From Candidatus Sacchlamyda saccharinae (GTDB lineage Bacteria > Chlamydiota > Chlamydiia > Chlamydiales > Rhabdochlamydiaceae), in NCBI GenBank assembly GCA_030408505.1, contig JAUHQI010000004.1:124001-188000 (forward strand): DNA of 64,000 bases. The letters run 5' to 3'. The notes under the pieces are model-generated. The model did not search any database and had not been told where the DNA came from. It worked only from the letters and a program-made list of their open reading frames with translations. Made by a program: the position numbers and the translations under genes. Positions 58,788 to 64,000 of the stretch are shown one piece after another (the stretch's first letter is position 1; the number at the start of each line of letters is the position of its first letter).

Positions 58788-59080
58788 TCTTCCATTACCG
58801 GGGGGACTTTGATCATGCCACTGACAGAATCTGGGGCGTTTTTAAGCAGGGTCTCTCGATCTAAAGGCTCGATCTCTTCATCTTCACCCATCACATTGAC
58901 AGCGGTTTCTAGCACGTGGCTGCAGGGCAAAACGTCCTGAGTATCAACCTCATCAAGCAAGTGCATGTATCCCAAGATTTTGTCCAAATTTTGGTTGAAC
59001 ACTTTCTCCTGCTCTTCGGAAAGTTCGATCCGAACAAGGGATGCTAGGTACTTAGAATTCTTTTCTTCTTCTAGAGACAT
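58784..59080 (-). CDS. gatC: Asp/Glu-tRNA amidotransferase subunit C
   Basis: A 98-aa GatC that clamps GatA to GatB. It has the YLASLVRIELSEEQEKVFN helix, ILGYMHLLDEVDTQDVLPCS and PLDRETLLKNAPDSVSGMIK, the conserved ending. First gene of the gatC-gatA-gatB operon, which is leftward and divergent from the DUF378 gene across 123 bp. Confidence 0.95.
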   Translation of the reverse strand: MSLEEEKNSKYLASLVRIELSEEQEKVFNQNLDKILGYMHLLDEVDTQDVLPCSHVLETAVNVMGEDEEIEPLDRETLLKNAPDSVSGMIKVPPVMEE

Positions 59081-59203
59081 AAGCCCTAATTCTACTCTAA
59101 AAGGAAGCCTACACTCAAGAGAAAATAAATTTTTCGTGACATTTGATCTAAAAATTTGTTACACGTTAGAGAAGCTATTTAACGTGTTTGTAAGGAGAAA
59201 ATT

Positions 59204-59482
59204 ATGAAAAAATTCATCAGCGTGGTTGCTTATATTTTGGTTATTGTCGGAGCTCTAAACTGGGGGCTTTGGGGATTTTTCCAATTTGATCTTGTTGCTT
59301 GGCTCTTTGGGGGCAATACAACTTGGATCAGTCGTATCGTTTACTCCCTTGTTGGACTGTCGGGCCTTTGGGCTCTAGGATCGTTTGGCAGATGTTGCAA
59401 AGCGATGTGCTGCAAGCCCGGATGCTGCTCGACTTGTGGAAGCAAGAAGGAAGAGGGACCAGGACCAGGTCATGGACAGTAA
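59204..59482 (+). CDS. DUF378 membrane protein with Cys-rich tail
   Basis: A 92-aa protein of the DUF378 (YuzA-like) family: first span ISVVAYILVIVGALNWGLWG, FFQFDLVAWLFG, second span IVYSLVGLSGLWALGSF. It then has a tail with seven cysteines in a short space (RCCKAMCCKPGCCSTCG), not usual in the family. AGGAG precedes the ATG. The tail suggests metal binding or disulfide links; this is inference. A terminator hairpin follows the stop, inside the next ORF. Confidence 0.85.
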   Translation: MKKFISVVAYILVIVGALNWGLWGFFQFDLVAWLFGGNTTWISRIVYSLVGLSGLWALGSFGRCCKAMCCKPGCCSTCGSKKEEGPGPGHGQ

Positions 59483-60425
59483 GTTGTCTTCAACTGATAA
59501 TGAAAAAACACCCTCTACCCAGGGTGTTTTTTTTTCGTCTAAGAAAATCCTAGTCAGTGGCGGCGGCGGATTTATTGGTTCTGAGCTGGTCTCTTTTTTA
59601 AAAAAGGCTGGGCATGAAGTGCTATCGCTGACTCGTAGTAAGAAGAGAGGGGAGGAGAGCATCTATTGGAATCCCAAGTCAGCGGAGATGGATCCAAGTG
59701 AATTTGAGGGTTTTGATGCTGTGATCCATTTGGCAGGGAAGAATATCTCCAGTTGGCTTTGGACAAAAAAACACAAAAACGAAGTTTTTTTGAGTAGGGT
59801 TCGAGATAGTTGGCTCCTGTCTCAGATTTTGCTCCGCTTAAAGAAGCCTCCTCAAACTCTAATCTGTGCCTCAGCAATTGGCATTTTTGGAAACCGCGGC
59901 GATGAGAAGCTCAATGAGAGCAGCCCTCCTGGAACGGGGTTTTTGGCTGAGGTGTGCAAAGAATGGGAAGAATCTACCTCTAGCATTGAAAGCAAAGGTG
60001 TGCGCGTTATTCATACCCGCTTTGGCCTTGTTCTCTCTCCAAAAGGAGGAATCCTTGCCAAACTCCTACCACTTTTTCGGATTGGCCTTGGGGCGATTTT
60101 GGGAAGTGGGAATCAGTATGTCTCCTGGATTGCTTTGGAAGATGTCGTAGGGGGTATCAACCACGTTTTAATGGCGGAAGAGTTGCAAGGTCCGGTCAAT
60201 TTTGTCTCTCCAAATCCGGTTACAAATGAAGAGTTTAGTCGAGGGATCGCTAAAGCTTTGAATAAGCCCCTTTTCTTGCGCATTGGAGAAAAGCCTCTCC
60301 AATTTTTTTTAGGAGAAATGGCGGATGAGATGTTTCTAGCAAGCGTAAGAGCTTATCCAGAAAAGCTTACAAATTCGGGCTACGAATTTGCTCATCCCAA
60401 TTTAAGCAGCGCTCTTTTTAAGTAG
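59472..60425 (+). CDS. SDR-type NAD-dependent epimerase, YfcH (TIGR01777) family
   Basis: A 317-aa protein from the ATG at 59472 (MDSKLSSTDNEK); the first twenty-odd residues lack homology and overlap a terminator. The Rossmann core then begins KKILVSGGGGFIGSELVSFL, followed by DAVIHLAGKNISS, a CASAIGIFGNRGDEKLNESS segment, VRVIHTRFGLVLSPKGG and WIALEDVVGGINHVLM. This is the sugar epimerase-related YfcH/SulA-type family with unknown substrate. The real start may be non-canonical, because no ATG, GTG or TTG lies between the hairpin and the Rossmann motif in this frame. Confidence 0.85.
   Translation: MDSKLSSTDNEKTPSTQGVFFSSKKILVSGGGGFIGSELVSFLKKAGHEVLSLTRSKKRGEESIYWNPKSAEMDPSEFEGFDAVIHLAGKNISSWLWTKKHKNEVFLSRVRDSWLLSQILLRLKKPPQTLICASAIGIFGNRGDEKLNESSPPGTGFLAEVCKEWEESTSSIESKGVRVIHTRFGLVLSPKGGILAKLLPLFRIGLGAILGSGNQYVSWIALEDVVGGINHVLMAEELQGPVNFVSPNPVTNEEFSRGIAKALNKPLFLRIGEKPLQFFLGEMADEMFLASVRAYPEKLTNSGYEFAHPNLSSALFK
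59503..59535 (+). terminator. Intrinsic terminator inside the start of the YfcH-family ORF
   Basis: AAAACACCCT, loop CTACCC, AGGGTGTTTT and a run of nine T. It is 21 bp after the DUF378 stop and falls within the first 22 codons of the epimerase frame, so it would both end the DUF378 transcript and sit in the epimerase message. Confidence 0.85.
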
Positions 60426-60776
60426 GAGAGCTTTTTTCTCGTGTTGATTGAGCAGAGCAGGGTCGATTTTAGCAGTGGAATTTTGCACAATGTGACTTAG
60501 TGATTTTAAGTATTCGCGGATTCTTTCGGGGAATCCTTCGCCGATATCTCGTCCAATTGCTTCCATGTCTGACCCGTATTTACGAAGGTCGCTTCGCATT
60601 TTTGTGCGAGCTTGTTCAATCTGTTTGGATGTCCCTTCGTCATTGAGGATGAGGAAGGTGTTTAGATCCATTTCGAGCAGTTGCTCAAAATCCTTGAGTT
60701 GTTGTTTTTGGAGGATTTTAGAGGAGCGGCGTCTTCTTGGTGTATACTTCTTCATTGGGCGTGGTTTAATTCTCAT
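60402..60776 (-). CDS. Basic helical hypothetical protein, 124 aa
   Basis: A strongly basic N-terminus (KPRPMKKYTPRRRRSSKI) followed by a helical domain with MDLNTFLILNDEGTSKQIEQ and further mixed-charge helices. GAGGT lies 5 bp before the ATG. No family recognised; the basic start suggests nucleic-acid binding. The 3' end overlaps the convergent epimerase by 24 bp. Confidence 0.7.
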   Translation of the reverse strand: MRIKPRPMKKYTPRRRRSSKILQKQQLKDFEQLLEMDLNTFLILNDEGTSKQIEQARTKMRSDLRKYGSDMEAIGRDIGEGFPERIREYLKSLSHIVQNSTAKIDPALLNQHEKKALLLKKSAA

Positions 60777-60877
60777 AAATACCTCAAATTTTCTTCTTTT
60801 ATTTTTAAACTATAACAAAAAGCAATTAACTACAATAGCGTTTGAGAAAAAACACACAAAACTGTATCTTTGAGTAC

Positions 60878-61042
60878 ATGGTTGTTTGGCTTTTTTCTCT
60901 TATCTTACTCTCCCACCCTCTGAACTTCTTGACCACATCGGATCAAGGTCAGCTAGAGAGTGTCGATGAGGAGGAAGAGGAAATAGATGTGATCGTGATC
61001 CCGATTCCCGATCGAAATGAAGAGATATTGACCGAATCTTAA
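60878..61042 (+). CDS. Small exported or membrane-anchored acidic peptide, 54 aa
   Basis: A hydrophobic start MVVWLFSLILLSHPLNFL, then a strongly acidic tail with EEEEEIDVIVIPIPDRNEEI. It could be a signal peptide plus an acidic mature peptide. The frame is open 12 codons further up to a TTG; the ATG at 60878 is the natural start but has no clear Shine-Dalgarno. Low confidence. Confidence 0.4.
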   Translation: MVVWLFSLILLSHPLNFLTTSDQGQLESVDEEEEEIDVIVIPIPDRNEEILTES

Positions 61043-61186
61043 TATCTCAATCGCTCTCTTTTTTCTAATATTCTTAGTAGTTAGTTAATTACAAGTTTTC
61101 TTTCTTTTTTATTTTAATTTGCTTGCTTGGTTAAATTATTCGATATAGAATGAATTTAAGGTGAGATAGATTTTGGAGGCTTTGCA

Positions 61187-61831
61187 ATGGCAAATGAAAA
61201 ACTAGGAGTGAATCCATGGACGCACATGTGGATAAAACCGAGAGAAACAGTTCGAAAAATCGTCGACTTCAACCCGAAATACCGGTTCTGGATCCTCGCT
61301 TTTCTATACGGGCTTCCTATGCTCCTGCATATGGCGCAAAACCTCTCTCTGGGAGCGGGCTTCACCACCATTGGGATTGTGATTGCCGCTCTTGTACTCG
61401 CAACATTCGCGGGATGGCTCGGGCTTACTATCGCTAGTGGGTTGATTTATTGGACGGGAAAGTGGATTGGGGGGCAGGCTAGCTATTATCCAGTACGTGC
61501 TGCTGTCTCTTGGTCGAATGTTCCCAATATTGTTGCCATCATCGTATGGCTGATTTTGATCTACAATTTTAGAGATCAAATTTTCTTGGCAGAATTTGAT
61601 GAAATGAGTTTTGCTGGCTCGCAAATGACGCTACTTACAGGCGCTCTTATTGTCCAGTCGGTGATTGCAATCTGGTCTTTTGTCCTTTTGGTAAAGGGGA
61701 TCGGAGAGGTTCAGGGATTTTCTGCTTGGAAAGGGGTTCTCAATGTACTGATTCCATTCTTCCTAGTTGGTATTTTCATTTGGGTCCTTTCGTGGCTCTT
61801 TTGGGTTGGCAATGGGATGACAGGGGCTTAA
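61187..61831 (+). CDS. Yip1-domain membrane protein
   Basis: A 214-aa protein of the Yip1 family. It begins MANEKLGVNPWTHMWIKPRE, the motif N/D-PW-x-x-x-W-x-x-P-R found in bacterial Yip1-domain proteins, then five hydrophobic segments from residue 33 to the end. In eukaryotes Yip1 proteins work in membrane trafficking; the bacterial role is unknown. It heads a group of four rightward genes with small exported proteins. Confidence 0.85.
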   Translation: MANEKLGVNPWTHMWIKPRETVRKIVDFNPKYRFWILAFLYGLPMLLHMAQNLSLGAGFTTIGIVIAALVLATFAGWLGLTIASGLIYWTGKWIGGQASYYPVRAAVSWSNVPNIVAIIVWLILIYNFRDQIFLAEFDEMSFAGSQMTLLTGALIVQSVIAIWSFVLLVKGIGEVQGFSAWKGVLNVLIPFFLVGIFIWVLSWLFWVGNGMTGA

Positions 61832-61861
61832 TAAGAATTAATATTTAGGGGGAAAAGGAAG

Positions 61862-62431
61862 ATGAAATTTAAAGAATTATTGGCTGTATCTCTTGTAACG
61901 CTTGCTGTGCCTTTTGCTACTGCTCAAGCAGGGGATGCTCCGCAAAAAGAGATCGAGATTTCAAAGGTAAACGGTGCTAGTTGGAAGGAGTTTCACTCTG
62001 TTGTTGGAAAGTGCACATTGAAATTTCCTTCAGCTCCAGAGCATATCTCTGAGAAAATGAGTGTTCCTGAAGAGGGGTACGATCTCAAGTATGATGCCTA
62101 TATTGCGAGTCAGGATAAGAAAAATGTCTACATGCTCCTCATTGCAGAGTATCCAGAGTTTGTTGACCAATCGCTTGCGCAAGCTTCTCTCGAGGGATTT
62201 CTGAATGGGATTCTAGCAAACAATCCAGGGAATCAACTTCTTTTTGCCGATATGCTTCTTGTGGATGGAAAACCGGCTCTTGATTTCTTTATCCGCACGG
62301 GTGGTGTCTATTTCAAAGGGCGCGCCATTATGGTGAAAAACCAGTTGTTTCTGATGGCTATGGAGTGTGAAGTACAAAGTTATGATGAAGGGGGCTACAA
62401 CTACTTCGTCGAGTCGTTTAAGTTTAACTAG
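61862..62431 (+). CDS. Exported hypothetical protein, 189 aa
   Basis: Starts with a clear signal peptide (MKFKELLAVSLVTLAVPFAT, AQA cleavage). The mature part is a single soluble domain with KEFHSVVGKCTLKFPSAPEH, then a strand and helix pattern and QSLAQASLEGFLNGILANNP. This resembles small exported proteins of unknown function that follow F-P-x-x-P. GGGGGAAAAGGAAG lies before the ATG. Only two cysteines in the mature part (CTLKF, ECEVQ). Confidence 0.8.
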   Translation: MKFKELLAVSLVTLAVPFATAQAGDAPQKEIEISKVNGASWKEFHSVVGKCTLKFPSAPEHISEKMSVPEEGYDLKYDAYIASQDKKNVYMLLIAEYPEFVDQSLAQASLEGFLNGILANNPGNQLLFADMLLVDGKPALDFFIRTGGVYFKGRAIMVKNQLFLMAMECEVQSYDEGGYNYFVESFKFN

Positions 62432-62443
62432 TAAGAGGTAAAG

Positions 62444-62677
62444 ATGAGAAAAGATATGCAAAGATTTTTTCTAGCCGCAATTGTTGGATCACTTGCTGTG
62501 ATGACAGGGTGTGGCCAGAATAACAACGAGATGATGAAGAGTCGCCACGGCGATGCTAAAGATCAAGTGGATGAGGCTCAGAAGACTTGGATGGAAGATA
62601 ATAAAGAACCAATGCCAAGTGAAGAGCCACAAAAAGACACTGGTGACCAATATTATTACAGAAGTGAGTGTAACTAA
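62444..62677 (+). CDS. Small lipoprotein, 77 aa
   Basis: N-terminus MRKDMQRFFLAAIVGSLAVM and then TGC, a lipobox (V-M-T-G-C), so cysteine about residue 23 should be acylated. The mature part is short, acidic and Gln/Asn-rich (GQNNNEMMKS, MEDNKEPMPSEEPQKD). GAGG lies before the ATG. It follows the exported 189-aa gene by 12 bp. No family recognised. Confidence 0.75.
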   Translation: MRKDMQRFFLAAIVGSLAVMTGCGQNNNEMMKSRHGDAKDQVDEAQKTWMEDNKEPMPSEEPQKDTGDQYYYRSECN

Positions 62678-62678
62678 G

Positions 62679-62804
62679 ATGAAAAAGATTATTCTAGGAT
62701 TATTTGTTGGGATTTTGGCTTTTATGACAGCTTGCGATAGTCAAGACGATAATGGTCAAAATGGCCGTAGATGTGGAAAGCAAGGCTGCAGAACCTGCCG
62801 CTAA
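62679..62804 (+). CDS. Very small Cys-rich lipoprotein, 41 aa
   Basis: Starts MKKIILGLFVGILAFMTACD, a lipoprotein signal with cysteine about residue 19, then DSQDDNGQNGRRCGKQGCRT and CR. Three further cysteines sit in a CGKQGCRTCR-type tail. It begins 1 bp after the stop of the preceding lipoprotein and ends overlapping the stop of recN by 4 bp. Function unknown. Confidence 0.7.
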   Translation: MKKIILGLFVGILAFMTACDSQDDNGQNGRRCGKQGCRTCR

Positions 62805-64000
62805 ACTGTTTGTCCGCCGAGCATTCGGAGGAGTTCGATCTCTTTCTCTTTCTTTGAAAGGGTAGAGATCTGCCCCTCAGTTCGCTCGGTGTTTTCATGT
62901 TTGGAGACGCAGATGTGATGATCTGCTTGGGAGGCGACTTGAGGGAAGTGGGTGATACACAGCACTTGGCGGTGGGAGCTCAGCTCTTTTAGGTGACCTC
63001 CTATGAGGGTTGCTGTCTGTCCACCTACGTTGGCGTCGATTTCATCGAAGATCATCGTAGATGGATGATTTTTTTCAGCCAATGCGAGTTTGAGAGCAAA
63101 GAGTAGGCGAGAAAGCTCACCACCACTTGAACTTTCTTTGACCGGTGAGAGATGTTCTCCTTTGTTGGCGCAGAGATAAAATGCGATTTCGTCATCGCCC
63201 TCTTTTGTCCGGGTGGCGGGGCGCACCTCAACTTGCAGTTTCGCATTGGGGATGTTGAGGTTTTGGAGGGTTTTGGAGAGTTTTTCTCCAAGCTCTCTAG
63301 CTCCTTTAGTTCGCAATTGCTTGATATGACTGGCTGCAAGATTCGTCTCTTTTTTCCCTTTTTCAAGTGCGCTTTTCAAGGCTTCTTCGCGATCGCCGAG
63401 AGTGTCTATGGCTTTGAGCTCTTCTTGCATCTCTTGTAATCGGGTAAGAGGGGTCTTCCCGTACTTTTTTTTGATTAGATCTATGAGTTTTAGCCTTTCC
63501 TCAAGGAAGGTTAGGCGGGCAGGATCGCTTTCTAGTTTACTCTGAAAGCTTTGCAAAGCCATTTGAATCTCTTCTAATAGTAGCTGAGATTCATTTGCCA
63601 TTTTGCTTACTTCAGAAAGGCCAACCTCGAATTTGTCCATTTCATGTAAGCTTGAGAGGGCATTTGCAGTGCTTTGTCTTGAATTTTCGACCTCACCAAG
63701 GGCTTGTTCTGAATGGATAAGAAGCTCTCTCGCATTCGACTTTATGGTGTACTCTTCAAAGAGGGCTTCATCCTCTCCTTCAGAAATCCCGACATCGGTC
63801 AGTTCTTGTATTTGCTCGGTTAAAAGGGCTGTTTTTTTAGCGCTCATTGCCTTCTCTTCAAGCAAAGTCTCTAAGTCGCTAAGGATCTTTTTTTCGTGGC
63901 TCCAGGCTCTATTGAAGGGCTCTAAATCGATTTCTCCGTAAAGGTCGAGCCAAGTTCTTTGCCTGCTTTCACTCTTTAACTCTATTTGGGCATGTTGGCC
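62801..64000 (-). CDS. recN: DNA repair protein RecN (C-terminal part; cut by the window edge)
   Basis: An SMC-like repair ATPase acting at double-strand breaks. About 399 codons are visible; the N-terminal Walker A part lies outside. The visible part starts in the coiled-coil entry region (GQHAQIELKSESRQRTWLDL), continues with long charged coiled coils and ends with the C-terminal ATPase half: SSGGELSRLLFALKLALAE (signature), STMIFDEIDANVGGQTATLI (Walker B) and QVLCITHFPQVASQAD. The open frame runs to the window end without an initiator. Confidence 0.92.
   Translation of the reverse strand, partial: GQHAQIELKSESRQRTWLDLYGEIDLEPFNRAWSHEKKILSDLETLLEEKAMSAKKTALLTEQIQELTDVGISEGEDEALFEEYTIKSNARELLIHSEQALGEVENSRQSTANALSSLHEMDKFEVGLSEVSKMANESQLLLEEIQMALQSFQSKLESDPARLTFLEERLKLIDLIKKKYGKTPLTRLQEMQEELKAIDTLGDREEALKSALEKGKKETNLAASHIKQLRTKGARELGEKLSKTLQNLNIPNAKLQVEVRPATRTKEGDDEIAFYLCANKGEHLSPVKESSSGGELSRLLFALKLALAEKNHPSTMIFDEIDANVGGQTATLIGGHLKELSSHRQVLCITHFPQVASQADHHICVSKHENTERTEGQISTLSKKEKEIELLRMLGGQTV

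Overview
The window reads as a chromosomal segment of a chlamydia, most likely one of the amoeba- or arthropod-associated lineages rather than a Chlamydiaceae pathogen. The pointers are a Lys/Arg/Ala-repeat Hc2 histone, a pyrophosphate-dependent phosphofructokinase, the orders pyrG-ruvX-zwf-(opcA-like)-pgl and hemW-hypothetical-sucA-sucB, the gatCAB amidotransferase and many Ala-rich membrane proteins of unknown function. Genes that Chlamydiaceae usually lack (L-serine dehydratase, an OpcA-like protein, sugar-nucleotide and exopolysaccharide enzymes, an exported superoxide dismutase) support an environmental lineage. The family cannot be settled from this sequence. I found no rRNA, tRNA, CRISPR array, prophage or IS transposase.

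Layout. 1-8.1 kb: a leftward run of nine overlapping genes (rpmG, a LolCDE-like ABC exporter, ugd, a polyprenyl synthase, a sugar transferase, galE, a small membrane protein, folD). 8.1-11.3 kb: a MATE exporter, a small exported acidic protein that may be frameshifted, and tsaD. 11.4-17.8 kb: six consecutive paralogous genes for Ala-rich proteins with two hydrophobic segments, several with their own recognisable promoter or terminator; three of them carry a Pro-rich repeat. 17.9-26.9 kb: the oxidative pentose phosphate genes, an intergenic palindromic element, ruvX, pyrG, serine dehydratase and PPi-PFK. 26.9-37.5 kb: mixed metabolic and accessory genes, including an exported Nudix hydrolase, a DUF2263/PARG-like protein, rarA, an amino-acid permease, a 25-residue polybasic peptide gene, hctB and a MITE-like inverted repeat. 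37.5-49.3 kb: proC coupled to an SH2-like protein, superoxide dismutase coupled to a GGQ release-factor-like protein, hemW, the sucA-sucB-lpd operon, a second copy of the palindromic element, and Fe-S genes. 49.4-55.8 kb: three more large membrane or Ala-rich proteins, two of them related to the 11-18 kb family, plus a short-LID adenylate kinase and a Xer recombinase. 55.9-64 kb: gatCAB, a DUF378 protein, an epimerase, a Yip1-domain protein, small exported proteins and lipoproteins, and a recN cut by the window edge.

The observations most worth following are (1) two diverged intergenic elements at 21354-21721 and 47957-48364, with terminal inverted repeats and three internal hairpins whose stems change in a compensatory way; (2) the paralogous Ala-rich family with the C..PAPT.PW.NAT repeat; (3) an SH2-like domain in the protein at 38296-39063; (4) a PARG-like protein with a substituted catalytic motif; (5) a 25-residue polybasic gene; and (6) a 166-bp MITE-like element. 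All functional statements come from reading motifs; no database search was run.
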